From RH-AL1 sp964235705 (GTDB lineage Bacteria; Pseudomonadota; Alphaproteobacteria; Rhizobiales; Beijerinckiaceae), in the NCBI GenBank assembly GCA_964235705.1, contig CAXSDP010000014.1:1-64000 (forward strand): a stretch of DNA of 64,000 nucleotides, given 5' to 3'. A model generated the notes under the pieces. That model saw only the letters and a program-made list of their open reading frames with translations, was not told where the DNA came from and ran no database searches. Shown piece after piece: positions 1-9,218 of this stretch (within the stretch, counting starts at the first letter, position 1; every line of letters starts with the position of its first letter). A program made the position numbers and the translations under genes.

Positions 1-840
1 CCGATGGTGGACAACGAGATCCTGCAGATCGTGGTGTTCTCGCTGTTCTTCGGCGTCGCCTGCGCCGCCATGGGCTCGGCGGCGAAGGTGGTGCTGGACG
101 GCGTCGAGGGCCTGTCCCACATCATCCTGCGGGTCACCGGCTACGTGATGAAACTCGCGCCCCTCGCCGTCTTCTGCGCCATGGCGGCGACCATCTCGAC
201 CAACGGGCTCGGCATCCTCGTGAACTATGCCAAGTTCATGGGCGAGTTCTACTTCGGCCTGGTTTGCCTGTGGGTGATCTTCGTCGCGGTCGGCTTCCTC
301 ATCCTGGGGCCGTCCGTCGCGCGCCTGGTGAAGCTCGTGCAGGAACCCTTCCTGCTCGCCTTCTCCACGGCGAGTTCCGAGGCGGCGTATCCGAAGATGC
401 TGGAGCAACTCGCGAAGTTCCCGATCGCGACGAAGATCTCCAGCTTCGTGCTGCCGCTCGGCTACTCCTTCAACCTCGACGGCACGATGATGTACTGTAC
501 CTTCGCCAGCATCTTCATCGCGCAGGCCTACGACATCCCGTTGAGCCTCGGCACCCAGGTGGCGATGCTGTTGACCCTGATGCTGACCAGCAAGGGCGTC
601 GCCGGCGTTCCCCGCGCCTCGCTCGTCGTGATCGCCGCGACGCTCAGCCAGTTCAGCCTGCCGGAGGAAGGGCTGCTGCTGATCCTGGGCATCGACACGT
701 TCCTCGACATGGGTCGATCCGCCACCAACGTGATCGGCAATTCGCTCGCCACGGCGGTCGTCGCCAAATGGGAAGGTCAGCTCGTCCCCGACGTGGGAAC
801 GCGCGAGACGATCGAAGGCATGGAAGTGCAGCCGGCTTGA
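1..840 (+). CDS. C4-dicarboxylate/amino acid:cation symporter (SDF family), C-terminal part
   Basis: Secondary transporter of the dicarboxylate/amino acid:cation symporter family (DctA/GltP type), acting in the inner membrane. The reading frame is open to the window edge, so the N-terminal part is missing; 279 residues are visible and the ATG at position 4 is internal. Visible family signs are the hairpin stretch AFSTASSEAAYPKM, the segment GYSFNLDGTMMYCTFASIFIAQA, read here as the conserved unwound NMDG-like region, and the late motif DMGRSATNVIGN. Several long hydrophobic helices precede them. The protein ends in a short hydrophilic tail. Substrate cannot be assigned from sequence alone; DctA-like dicarboxylate uptake is the usual role in rhizobial relatives. 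It is followed by a tRNA gene and has no operon partner in view. Confidence 0.88.
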   Translation, partial: PMVDNEILQIVVFSLFFGVACAAMGSAAKVVLDGVEGLSHIILRVTGYVMKLAPLAVFCAMAATISTNGLGILVNYAKFMGEFYFGLVCLWVIFVAVGFLILGPSVARLVKLVQEPFLLAFSTASSEAAYPKMLEQLAKFPIATKISSFVLPLGYSFNLDGTMMYCTFASIFIAQAYDIPLSLGTQVAMLLTLMLTSKGVAGVPRASLVVIAATLSQFSLPEEGLLLILGIDTFLDMGRSATNVIGNSLATAVVAKWEGQLVPDVGTRETIEGMEVQPA

Positions 841-922
841 AGGCCAGTCTCGCCACGGCGGCAAGCGAGGCGGTGCGCGGATCTTCATTTCGCCCACCGG
901 ATCGGCTATGACCCACGGCGTC

Positions 923-995
923 GGGCGGTTAGCTCAGTTGGTAGAGCGTCTCCTTTACACGGAGAGGGTCGGCGGTTCGAGTCCGTCACCGCCTA
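923..995 (+). tRNA. tRNA-Val (anticodon TAC)
   Basis: Cloverleaf is complete: acceptor arms GGGCGGT and ACCGCCT (one G-T pair), D-arm GCTC/GAGC, anticodon stem TCTCC/GGAGA enclosing the seven-base loop TTTACAC with TAC in the anticodon position, and T-arm GGCGG/CCGTC around TTCGAGT. The 3' CCA is not encoded. It sits alone between the symporter and the glycosyltransferase. Confidence 0.95.
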
Positions 996-1205
996 CGTCC
1001 CTGGCCACCATGTCCCTCGCCCTTGCCTTAACGTGCACCCGTGTTTGAAGCCGGCTTCGATCTACGCTAGGAGGCGGGATGAGACACGCCCCCCGCGTCA
1101 CCTTCGCCCGTCGATCATCCCGAGATCGCGGCCCGGCGACGTGGTTCTCGCGGCCCGATCCGGGCGCACGTTCAGGTCGGGCCAGCGCGTGAACGATCAG
1201 CGGTG

Positions 1206-3440
1206 ATGAAGCGCCTCGTTCCGACATCGATCGCCGGCATGGAGCGGACCGCGCCGTTCGCTTGGCGCGGCCGGGACGACAACCCTGGCTTCGTGTTCGA
1301 CATCTCGGGGGGCGCCAACGGCTTCGTCGGTTTCTTCCTCATGACCGGCGACGGCGATAACGCGCCGCGCATCACCTTCGACGAGGGCGCGGGCTTCAGC
1401 GACATCACCGCGCTCAACCTGAAGGCCTTCCCTTTCGCGTTCTACCACGTCTCGCTCGATCGGATCCGGCACCTCCAGCGGCTGCGTTTCCGGCCCCGCA
1501 ACGAGCCCGGCACCTTCCGTTTCGTCGCCTTTCGCACCTCGAACGCCGTCCTAATCGCGGTGCTGCACTTCCTCTTCAACCTGCGCTACCAGCATATCGG
1601 CATCGTCGCCCCGGACGCGAGGGGCCGGCTCGATCGGTGGACGACCTTCAAGGCGACGGTCGCACGGATCATCAAATTCTTCCGCGACGTGTCGAAAGGC
1701 GGCGGCGTGCGCGTGCAGGAGGGCGCCGAGGACATGCTGCCGGTCCTCAAGCTGGCCATGTCCCTCAAGGCCACCGACCTGCGCGACCGCCTGGAAGACG
1801 AACTCGGCGCGAGCGGGCCGCCGCTCATCTCCTTCGTCGCCCCGACCTGGAACACCCGTCGCGCCTACCTCGACGACCTCCTGGCGTCATACACCGCCCA
1901 GAACGCGCCCTACGCGGAACTGGTGCTGTCCGACGACGGCTCGACCGATGCCGACACGCTCGCGATGTTGGGGGAGGCGGCGGCACGGCGCGGCGTGAAG
2001 GTCGTCCTCGAGGCGAGCAACCGGGGCATCGCCGCCGCGACCAATGCCGGGATCGCGGTCGCGCGGGGCCGATGGATCGCCTTCATCGATCATGACGACG
2101 TCTTCGTGCCCGGCGCGGTCGCCGTCATCGCGGACGCGATCCTGCGCGACCCGGACGCGTTGTTCTTCTACACCGACGAGATCATCGTCGACGATGTCCT
2201 GAAGCCGATCGGATCCTTCTGCAAACCGGCCTACGACTCGGTGATGCTGTCGGGCGCGAACTACATCAACCATTTCTCGGTGTTCCGCGCCGACCGGCTC
2301 GCGGCCCTGGGCAACCTCCGCGAGGACCGCGAAGGTTCGCAGGATTACGACCTGCTGCTGCGCTACCTCCAGGGCGCGAAGCGCGACGCGGTGATCCACA
2401 TCCCCTTCCCGGCCTACCTGTGGCGGCGGGGGGAACAGAGCTACTCCGCCGCCAACTTCGACCGCTCGGTCGCCAGCGCCCGCCGCGCGCTCGCCGACGC
2501 CTATGGCGCGCGAGCGACGGCGGTCGAGCCGGCGCTCCTGCCAGGCCTGCACAGGGTACGGCTCGCTTCGCCCGAACATCCGACGGTATCGGTCGTCATC
2601 CCCAACCGTGACAACCTCGCGCTCATCAAGCGCACGATCGACGACCTGACACGACGAACGAACCCCGCCCCGCTGGAGATCGTCATCGTCGATAACGGGA
2701 CGACGGATCCGGAGGTCCTGGACTTCTACCGGATGATCGAGGGCACCGGCGTCCGCGTCGACATCATGCCGGAGGCCTTCAACTTCGCGCGGATGTGCAA
2801 TCGGGGGGCGAGCCTGGCGACCGGCGACGCGATCCTGTTCTTCAACAACGATATCGAGGTCATCGAACCGGGCTGGCTCGGCGAGATGGTCGAGTGCCTG
2901 TCCTTCGACGACGTGGGGATCGTCGGCGCCAAGCTCACCTACCCGGACGGCAAGGTCCAGCATAACGGTGTCATCGTCGGGCTCGGCCAGGCCGCCGGGC
3001 ACTGGTACGTGGACGCGGAGGGCGACGATCCCGGGCCGATGGGCCGCTTCGCCATCCGCCAAACGTTGAGCGCCGTGACAGGCGCCTGCATGCTGGTCAC
3101 CAAGCGGTGCTTCGAGGCCCTTGGCGGTTTCGACGAGGAGCGTTTCGCCATCGCCTACAACGACATCGACCTGTGCCTACGCGGCCGGAACGCCGGGTTC
3201 CGCACCGTTTGGACACCCTTCGCCCACCTCGTCCACCACGAGTCCGCGACGCGTGGCAGCGACGAGGTCGGTCCGCAGAACGCGCGTTTCCGCGCGGAGT
3301 TCGGCCGGCTCCAGGAGCGACACGGCACGGCGGATTTCATCGACGACGCCTACAGTCCCTTCTACGATCGTCGCAATTCCAGTCCCTTCATCGTCATTCC
3401 CGAAACCCTGCCCGCCTTGCGGCCGAACCGTTTCGGCTGA
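1206..3440 (+). CDS. Two-domain family 2 glycosyltransferase
   Basis: Protein of 744 residues with two GT-A (GT2) modules in tandem, the layout of surface polysaccharide rhamnosyl- or glycosyltransferases. After an uncharacterised N-terminal region (about 1-200), module one starts at ISFVAPTWNTRRAYL, has LVLSDDGSTD and a FIDHDD metal-binding DXD-like site. Module two starts at VSVVIPNRDN, has EIVIVDNGTTD and LFFNNDIEV, and ends with AYNDIDLCLRGRNAGFRTV followed by a HHESATRG-type signature. The enzyme would add sugars from nucleotide donors to an O-antigen, capsule or exopolysaccharide acceptor at the cytoplasmic membrane. ATG at 1206 is chosen; a GTG lies one codon upstream and no clear ribosome binding site separates them. 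No other polysaccharide genes are adjacent, so acceptor and sugar are unknown. Confidence 0.85.
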   Translation: MKRLVPTSIAGMERTAPFAWRGRDDNPGFVFDISGGANGFVGFFLMTGDGDNAPRITFDEGAGFSDITALNLKAFPFAFYHVSLDRIRHLQRLRFRPRNEPGTFRFVAFRTSNAVLIAVLHFLFNLRYQHIGIVAPDARGRLDRWTTFKATVARIIKFFRDVSKGGGVRVQEGAEDMLPVLKLAMSLKATDLRDRLEDELGASGPPLISFVAPTWNTRRAYLDDLLASYTAQNAPYAELVLSDDGSTDADTLAMLGEAAARRGVKVVLEASNRGIAAATNAGIAVARGRWIAFIDHDDVFVPGAVAVIADAILRDPDALFFYTDEIIVDDVLKPIGSFCKPAYDSVMLSGANYINHFSVFRADRLAALGNLREDREGSQDYDLLLRYLQGAKRDAVIHIPFPAYLWRRGEQSYSAANFDRSVASARRALADAYGARATAVEPALLPGLHRVRLASPEHPTVSVVIPNRDNLALIKRTIDDLTRRTNPAPLEIVIVDNGTTDPEVLDFYRMIEGTGVRVDIMPEAFNFARMCNRGASLATGDAILFFNNDIEVIEPGWLGEMVECLSFDDVGIVGAKLTYPDGKVQHNGVIVGLGQAAGHWYVDAEGDDPGPMGRFAIRQTLSAVTGACMLVTKRCFEALGGFDEERFAIAYNDIDLCLRGRNAGFRTVWTPFAHLVHHESATRGSDEVGPQNARFRAEFGRLQERHGTADFIDDAYSPFYDRRNSSPFIVIPETLPALRPNRFG

Positions 3441-3705
3441 GGGATGCGATCATCGGCGGCGTATGAGCTCGACCGATCCACTGGCACCCCTGGCCTTTGG
3501 TCCTCGCTGGCGGAATGATGCTGGCCGCTGATGAAGACGCAGGGCCGTCGATCCTCTAGAAGGATGGCTTCGCGGCCGCCCCGGCGGGTCGTGGGACACC
3601 AGCGGCGCCGAGGAATGGGCTTCGCGAGGAAGGCAGGCCGACCTGGCCGGCGTTGGAACACTGTTGGCGTTCGCTCGCTTTCCTTTGACGTACCGGTGAG
3701 AAGGA

Positions 3706-6273
3706 ATGGGCGTGCCAAAGGTGTCTTCAGCAACGGTCGACGTATCGGACTGCGAGCGCGAGCCGGTCCACATCCCCGGGGCGATCCAACCTTTCGGCTT
3801 CCTCATCGCCTTCGCCTTGCCGACGTGGCGCATCGCGCACGTGTCCGCCAACGCCGCCGCCGTTTTCTCGGTCGAGGCCCCGACGCTCATGATCGAGGCG
3901 GCCATGGAAACGGTCCTGCCGCCCAAGATCATCCACGACCTCCGCAACGTCTTCCAAGCCGCCATGATCTCGGGCTTGGCCGAACGCTTGAGCAACGTGC
4001 CGGTGGGAACGCGGCAGGAAGCGTACGACATCATGATCCACGCGTCCGGTCAGCTGGCGATCGCCGAGTTCATCCCGTGCGCGGGCGCCGATACGACGCT
4101 GGGGGACGCGACCGCGCTCGTGAAGACGGTGATCGACCGGCTGCGCCGCACCACCAGCTTCAAGACGTTCCTGATCTCGGCCGCCCGCCAGATCCGCGCC
4201 GTCACCGGCTACGATCGCGTGATGCTCTACAAGTTCCTCGAGGACGACACCGGCGTCGTCGTCGCCGAAGCGTTGCGCGCCGGCATGCCGCCGTTCCTGA
4301 ACCTCCACTACCCCGCGAGCGACATCCCGGCGCAATCTCGCGCGCTCTTCCGACGCCAATGGCTGCGCTTCATCGCGACCGTCGATTACACGCCCGTGCC
4401 GATCGTACCCGCGTTGACCGAGAAGGGCGCGCCGGTCGACCTCACCTTGTCGACGCTGCGGAGCGCCTCGCCCATCCACCTCCAATACCTACGCAACATG
4501 GGCAGTGCGGCGACCCTGACCGTCTCCATCATGCAGGGCGACCGATTGTGGGGGCTGATCGCCTGCCATCACGACACGCCGCGCCGGATTTCGGCGACGA
4601 CCAGCGCCGCGATGGAGCTGCTGGCGCAGGTGCTGTCCACGCAGATCGAGGCCAAGCAGCAGCACGACGCGTTGGCCGAGATCGCCAAAGGTCGTGAGAT
4701 CCACGACCGCTTGATCGCCAGCATGGAACCCGAGGAGACGATCTTCGACAACCTGCGGCGGTTCAACACCCTGATCCAGGACATGATCCCCTGCGATGGA
4801 ATCGGCATCTGGGCCAACGATCGCTTCGAGGCGGAAGGCGCCGCGCCGCCCCATGACGCGATCCCCGACCTGATCCGCTTCCTCAACGGCAAGCACGCGA
4901 ACCAGGTGTTCTCGACCGACAGGCTCTCCGGGCACCTGCCGGACGCGACGCGCTACGCCCCCACCGTGAGCGGCTTGCTCGCCATTCCCTTCACGCGCGC
5001 CCCGCAGGATTTCCTGCTGCTGTTTCGTCGGGAGGTGATCCAGACCGTGAACTGGGGCGGCAACCCCAACAAGGCGGTCGAGATCAACGGCACCATCGAG
5101 ATCGAGGGCGTGGGCCACCGGCTCAGCCCCCGGACCAGCTTCGCCGCGTGGAAGGAAACCGTGCGCGACCGATCCCTACCGTGGCGCGGCAGCGACTTGA
5201 TCATCGCCGAGACGTTGCGCGTTTCGCTGCTCGACGTGATCCTTCGACGCGCCAACATCATCGATCGGGAACGACGGGCCGCGCAGGAGGGGCAACTCCT
5301 CCTCGTCGCCGAGCTCAACCACCGGGTCAAGAACGTCTTGAGCGTCATTAGATCGCTCGTGCGGCAGAGCCAGCAGGGCGCGACGTCGCTGGAAGCCTTC
5401 ACCAACGACCTGCAGAATCGTATCCACGCGTTGTCCGTGGCGCACGACCAGCTGACCCAGGGGCATTGGAAAGCCGCGCCGCTGCTGACCTTGATCGAGG
5501 CGGAGGCGCAAGCTTGGACCCATGTCGAGGACGCCCGCCTGGCGCTATCCGGCCCGCCCGTCATGATCGAGGCCCGCGCCTATCAGACGCTCGCCCTCGT
5601 GCTTCACGAGATGATGACGAACGCCGCTAAATACGGCGCCTTGAGCGTGGAGGAGGGATGCCTCGCCATCACCTGGTCCCTTGAGAAAGCCGGCGACCTC
5701 GTCCTCGTCTGGGAGGAGCGCGGCGGACCACCCGTGACGCCGCCGAAACGGCGAGGATTCGGGACGATCGTCATCGAGCAGTCCATCCCCTTCGAGCTTC
5801 GGGGCGAAACGTCGGTCGAGCGTCGTCCGGAGGGTATCCGCGCCCGTTTCGTGATCCCTTACGACTTCGTGCAGAAGGGTGGCGAGGAGGTGGTGTCACG
5901 TCGATCGCCGGTGATCGCGCCGCAGGCCGACCTGAAGGGCAAGAACCTGCTGCTGGTGGAGGACAGCATGATGATCGCCCTCGACGCGCAGACGATGCTT
6001 CAGAACTGCGGCGCCGAGGTTGAGATCGCGGCGACGACGAGCGATGCCCGCCGCGCGCTCAAGCTGAACGTTTTCGACGCGGCGATCCTGGACGTGAACC
6101 TTTACATCGAGACGAGCTTCGCCATCGCCGAGGACCTGCAGGACCGTGCCATCCCCTTCGTCTTCGCCACCGGTTACGGCGAAACGATCAGCCTCCCCGA
6201 GCGCTTCAAGGACGTCCACGTCATATCGAAGCCCTACGCCGAGGACACGCTCCGCGCCGCCTTGGCCGCCTGA
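3706..6273 (+). CDS. Bacteriophytochrome: PAS-GAF-PHY, HWE histidine kinase, C-terminal receiver
   Basis: Red/far-red photoreceptor hybrid kinase of 855 residues. The N-terminal CEREPVHIPGAIQPFG carries Cys16, the biliverdin-linking cysteine position. The GAF domain has PASDIPAQSRALF and the LWGLIACHH stretch, both phytochrome signatures. A PHY domain follows, then the kinase core LLVAELNHRVKNVLSVI of the HWE/HisKA_2 class, an HATPase part with HEMMTNAAKYGAL, and a receiver starting LLVEDSMMIALD with the phospho-acceptor aspartate in AILDVNL. It would sense light with biliverdin and pass phosphate to its own receiver. No heme oxygenase gene is in view. The purine-rich AAGGA directly touches the ATG at 3706, while the in-frame GTG at 3712 has proper spacing, so the true start may be 3712. 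Cytoplasmic, with no membrane segment. Confidence 0.93.
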   Translation: MGVPKVSSATVDVSDCEREPVHIPGAIQPFGFLIAFALPTWRIAHVSANAAAVFSVEAPTLMIEAAMETVLPPKIIHDLRNVFQAAMISGLAERLSNVPVGTRQEAYDIMIHASGQLAIAEFIPCAGADTTLGDATALVKTVIDRLRRTTSFKTFLISAARQIRAVTGYDRVMLYKFLEDDTGVVVAEALRAGMPPFLNLHYPASDIPAQSRALFRRQWLRFIATVDYTPVPIVPALTEKGAPVDLTLSTLRSASPIHLQYLRNMGSAATLTVSIMQGDRLWGLIACHHDTPRRISATTSAAMELLAQVLSTQIEAKQQHDALAEIAKGREIHDRLIASMEPEETIFDNLRRFNTLIQDMIPCDGIGIWANDRFEAEGAAPPHDAIPDLIRFLNGKHANQVFSTDRLSGHLPDATRYAPTVSGLLAIPFTRAPQDFLLLFRREVIQTVNWGGNPNKAVEINGTIEIEGVGHRLSPRTSFAAWKETVRDRSLPWRGSDLIIAETLRVSLLDVILRRANIIDRERRAAQEGQLLLVAELNHRVKNVLSVIRSLVRQSQQGATSLEAFTNDLQNRIHALSVAHDQLTQGHWKAAPLLTLIEAEAQAWTHVEDARLALSGPPVMIEARAYQTLALVLHEMMTNAAKYGALSVEEGCLAITWSLEKAGDLVLVWEERGGPPVTPPKRRGFGTIVIEQSIPFELRGETSVERRPEGIRARFVIPYDFVQKGGEEVVSRRSPVIAPQADLKGKNLLLVEDSMMIALDAQTMLQNCGAEVEIAATTSDARRALKLNVFDAAILDVNLYIETSFAIAEDLQDRAIPFVFATGYGETISLPERFKDVHVISKPYAEDTLRAALAA

Positions 6274-6384
6274 AGGATCCTTCGGCGGCTTGAGGGCCCT
6301 TGGTCCGGCTACGCCGCCGCGGATACGTCGTGGCGTCCATGGCGCGCGACATGCTAATGGCGTGACGGCGCGGGGGCGGTGGGA

Positions 6385-6711
6385 ATGGTCAAGAAGGAGT
6401 CGAAGAAGGCGGCGGCTCCGCTCAAGAAAGCGGTCGTGACCCTGACGACCACCGACATCGGCGACCATCTGGCCGCCACCTTCGAGATCCCGAAGTCCCA
6501 CGCGAAGATCTATCTGAGCGAAGCCGTGGCGCTGATCGGCAAGCACTTGAAGAAGGGCAACAAGGTTCGCATCAGCGGTTTAGGCGTGTTCCAAGTCAAG
6601 AAGCGCGCCGCCCGCAAGGGAAGCAATCCGAACACGGGTGAACCGATGAAGATCAAGGCCGGCAAGCGGCTCGGCTTCACCGCGGCGCGGGACCTGAAGG
6701 CGAAACTCTGA
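6385..6711 (+). CDS. HU/IHF-family DNA-binding protein
   Basis: Small nucleoid protein of 108 residues. A lysine-rich N-terminal tail (KKESKKAAAPLKKA) precedes a normal HU fold: helices with KIYLSEAVALIGKHLKKG, the strand motif VRISGLGVFQVKKRAARKG, and the arm NPNTGEPMKIKAGKR in which the proline that intercalates DNA is expected. The basic extension is longer than in Escherichia coli HU. ATG at 6385 is preferred; a GTG lies two codons earlier. It stands alone between the phytochrome and a convergent transporter gene, so a general chromosomal role is likely. Confidence 0.9.
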   Translation: MVKKESKKAAAPLKKAVVTLTTTDIGDHLAATFEIPKSHAKIYLSEAVALIGKHLKKGNKVRISGLGVFQVKKRAARKGSNPNTGEPMKIKAGKRLGFTAARDLKAKL

Positions 6712-6718
6712 GGCAAGG

Positions 6719-6739
6719 CGTCCGCCGGTTCAGCGGACG
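6719..6739. terminator. Candidate bidirectional hairpin between convergent genes
   Basis: Seven-base arms CGTCCGC and GCGGACG enclose a seven-base loop in the gap between the HU gene and the convergent transporter; the loop includes the transporter stop codon. There is no T-tract, so intrinsic termination is only possible, not shown. Confidence 0.4.
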
Positions 6740-8055
6740 GGTGGGCTCGGTGCGCGGGTCAGCCGTTCCGACAACTCGACCTCGCGCGGGCCCGGGCTGA
6801 CCGCCAACGCGACGAGGCTGACGAGCGCGGTGCCGGCGAGGTAGATCCCCACCGGGCCGAGTCCACCCCGTTCCGCGAGCGCCTGCGCCAGCAACGGCGC
6901 GAGGCCACCGCCGATGATGCCGCCGGCGCTGAAGGCCAGCGAGGCCCCGGTGTAGCGGACCCTGGCTGGGAACAGCGTCGGGAGCCAAGCGCCGAGCGGC
7001 CCGTAAACGAGACCCATCGCGAAGAGCGCGATCGATAGGAAAAGGAACACGGTGAACAGCGAGCCGCTGCCGAGCATCGGCGGGAGCAGGAAGCCGGTGA
7101 CGACGGTGGCGAGGCAACCGACCATGAGCACGCGACGCGGGTTCGTCCGATCCGACCAGACCGCCGCCACCACCGTGCCCAACGCCATGAAGATGATCGC
7201 GGCGAGCAGGATGCCGAGGAAAACGCGGCGATCATAGTGCAAGGTCGCGGTGCCGTAGCCGAGCGCGAAGGCGGTCGCGGTGTAGAACAATGCGAAACAG
7301 GCGACCACCGCCACCGTGCCGGCCAAGGTTTCGCGCGCGTGGTCGCGCATGACGTCGGCGATGGGCACGGCCGCCGGGGGCGCCTCCGCCATCGCTGCCG
7401 AGAACGCGGAGGTTTCGCTCAGGCGCAGCCGTACCCAGAGGCCGACGCCGACCAGCAACGAGCTCGCGAGGAACGGCAGGCGCCAGCCCCAGTCCTCGAA
7501 TTGGGCGGGCGTCAGCGCGAGACTGAGCAGGATGAAGAGGCCGTTGGCGGCGATGAAGCCGACGGGGGCGCCGAGTTGCGGGAACATGCCATAGCGCGCC
7601 TCCCAGCCCGGCGGCGCGTTCTCGACCGCGAGCAGCGCCGCGCCGCCCCATTCCCCACCGAGGCCCAGACCCTGACCGAACCGGAGGACGCACAGCAGCA
7701 GCGGCGCGCACCAGCCGATGGACCGATAGGTCGGTAGCAACCCGATCAGCAGGGTGGACGCCCCCATCAGGAGCAGCGAGGCGACGAGCGTCGACTTGCG
7801 ACCGACGCGATCGCCGAAGTGGCCGAACGCCACCGATCCCAGTGGCCGCGCGAGGAAGGCGAGGCCGAAGATGCCGTATGACGCGAGCAACTGGGCCGAC
7901 GGTGAGGATCGGGGGAAGAACAAGGGTCCGAAGACGAGCGAGGCCGCCGTCGCGTAGACATAGAAGTCATAGAACTCGATGGTGGTCCCGACGAGGCTCG
8001 CGGCGAGGACGCGCGCGACGGGCGTACGACCCGCGTTGGAAGGCTGCGTGTTCAT
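6730..8055 (-). CDS. MFS transporter, metabolite:H+ symporter type
   Basis: Inner-membrane transporter of 441 residues with about twelve hydrophobic segments. Family signs are the opening AASLVGTTIEFYDFYVYA, typical of the MHS group (ShiA/ProP/KgtP-like), and the loop 2-3 signature GHFGDRVGRKSTL. The longer frame upstream is rejected because its first 51 residues are low-complexity and cysteine/proline-rich; ATG at 8055 starts directly before the first helix region. It is divergent from a MarR regulator with a 267-base shared upstream region, so the regulator may control it. Substrate is unknown; organic acids or betaine-like compounds are typical of the group. Confidence 0.88.
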   Translation of the reverse strand: MNTQPSNAGRTPVARVLAASLVGTTIEFYDFYVYATAASLVFGPLFFPRSSPSAQLLASYGIFGLAFLARPLGSVAFGHFGDRVGRKSTLVASLLLMGASTLLIGLLPTYRSIGWCAPLLLCVLRFGQGLGLGGEWGGAALLAVENAPPGWEARYGMFPQLGAPVGFIAANGLFILLSLALTPAQFEDWGWRLPFLASSLLVGVGLWVRLRLSETSAFSAAMAEAPPAAVPIADVMRDHARETLAGTVAVVACFALFYTATAFALGYGTATLHYDRRVFLGILLAAIIFMALGTVVAAVWSDRTNPRRVLMVGCLATVVTGFLLPPMLGSGSLFTVFLFLSIALFAMGLVYGPLGAWLPTLFPARVRYTGASLAFSAGGIIGGGLAPLLAQALAERGGLGPVGIYLAGTALVSLVALAVSPGPREVELSERLTRAPSPPVR

Positions 8056-8225
8056 GGTCAGCGGGTCGATCCACGTGGTGTTCGCGACATGGCAAGGCGC
8101 GCGGACGAGCGTGTCGGGCGCTCGAACGCGATCGGGGCAAGGCGTACGCGACGCCGGGGCATGCGGACCGGGCGCCGCGCAAGTTTGGCTTGCACGCGGG
8201 AACAACACGCCCTAAACGTTTGATG

Positions 8226-8260
8226 ACAAACCAAACCCTTGATCACGGGGTGTTTGTTTC
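8226..8260. promoter_or_regulatory. Candidate MarR operator in divergent intergenic region
   Basis: An imperfect inverted repeat built from CAAACCAAACCC on one side and GGGGTGTTTGTTTC on the other is centred on a TGATCA palindrome. It lies between the transporter and marR-like genes, where a MarR dimer usually binds. Symmetry is imperfect and no promoter boxes were confirmed. Confidence 0.4.
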
Positions 8261-8322
8261 AGTGCGAAGCATAGGCCCGACGCGCGACAGGTCAAGCTGG
8301 TCACAGGAGTGGGGTCGTCAGC

Positions 8323-8982
8323 ATGGTGGAACAGGCCCGCGAGGCATCGGTGAAGGCATCCAAGACCAGCGCGCTGACGAAGGTCGGAACGACTTGGAAC
8401 GCTTCCGACAAGGCCGCGCACGTTCGCGAATCCGAGCCCTCGCCGGACGCATCGAAGGGGCCGTGCGACGAGGAAGCCATGGTGGCGAAGCGGACCGCCC
8501 TGGGAACGCGCAGGAGGGACGCCGTCGCGCCGAAACCGGAGGGCAACGGTGACGTACAGTTAGGCTTCCTGTCCGATTGCGTCGGGTTCCACCTTCGCCT
8601 GGCGCAGGACGCCTCCTATCGTACGTTCGCCAAGCACCACGACAAGGATCTCATCAAACCCGGCCGCTACCCGGCGCTAGCGATCATCCACCTCAACCCG
8701 GGGATCTCGCAAAGCGCGCTCGGCCGTGCCATCGCCCGCGACAAGTCAACCGTCAGCCCGCTCATCAAGGACCTTCAAAAGAACGGCTTCATCAACCGCA
8801 AGGCCTCGACGCAAGATCGGCGCAGCGTGACCCTCGTCCTCACCAAGAAGGGCGAACGGACGCTCGACGAGTTGCGCGTACGCGCGACGGAGCACGAGGG
8901 GGAACTCGATCGGCTGGTCGGCCCATCCAAGGCCCGGTTGATGTCCCTCCTCGGCAAGATCATCGCCAGCATGTCGCCTTGA
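8323..8982 (+). CDS. MarR-family transcriptional regulator
   Basis: Protein of 219 residues. The last 140 or so form a MarR winged helix: LGFLSDCVGFHLRLAQDASY, the recognition helix region ISQSALGRAIARDKSTVSPLIKDLQKNGFI, and the wing KASTQDRRSVTLVLTKKGE. The first 75 residues are a charged, probably disordered extension that ordinary MarR proteins lack; initiation at a downstream start would remove it. AGGAG lies about 13 bases before the ATG at 8323, a little far. It is divergent from the MHS transporter, the likely target, and is the last chromosomal protein gene before the tRNA-Leu that marks the prophage edge. Confidence 0.87.
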   Translation: MVEQAREASVKASKTSALTKVGTTWNASDKAAHVRESEPSPDASKGPCDEEAMVAKRTALGTRRRDAVAPKPEGNGDVQLGFLSDCVGFHLRLAQDASYRTFAKHHDKDLIKPGRYPALAIIHLNPGISQSALGRAIARDKSTVSPLIKDLQKNGFINRKASTQDRRSVTLVLTKKGERTLDELRVRATEHEGELDRLVGPSKARLMSLLGKIIASMSP

Positions 8983-9033
8983 ACCGACCGTGCGATTGCC
9001 AATGCCGCCCCGCACGGATTAAACGCCCAATGC

Positions 9034-9119
9034 GACCCCTTGGCGGAATCGGTAGACGCACAGCACTTAAAATGCTGAGCCCGCAAGGCGTCCGGGTTCG
9101 AGTCCCGGAGGGGTCACCA
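9034..9119 (+). tRNA. tRNA-Leu (anticodon TAA), prophage-adjacent
   Basis: Class II tRNA with acceptor arms GACCCCT and AGGGGTC, anticodon stem CAGCA/TGCTG around loop CTTAAAA (anticodon TAA), a long variable arm, T-arm CCGGG/CCCGG with TTCGAGT, discriminator A and an encoded CCA. Phage-type genes begin 100 bases downstream, which suggests that the element lies next to the tRNA. No second copy of its 3' end was found at the right side. Confidence 0.95.
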
Positions 9120-9218
9120 ACTTACCTGTAAAATGTCCCACCTTTAGAGTGCGGAAAGCGGACCGGAAACACGGCGGTTTTAGCCACGAGTGTCCCACCT
9201 TTTCGAGGGGTGGCCGAC

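Noticed and set aside
1887..3062. 391-residue minus-strand frame within the glycosyltransferase
   Set aside because: Antisense shadow of a conserved two-domain GT2 protein.
7237..7737. Plus-strand open frames over the MFS transporter (7237-7737 and neighbours)
   Set aside because: Charged, low-complexity shadows opposite a transporter with clear membrane segments.
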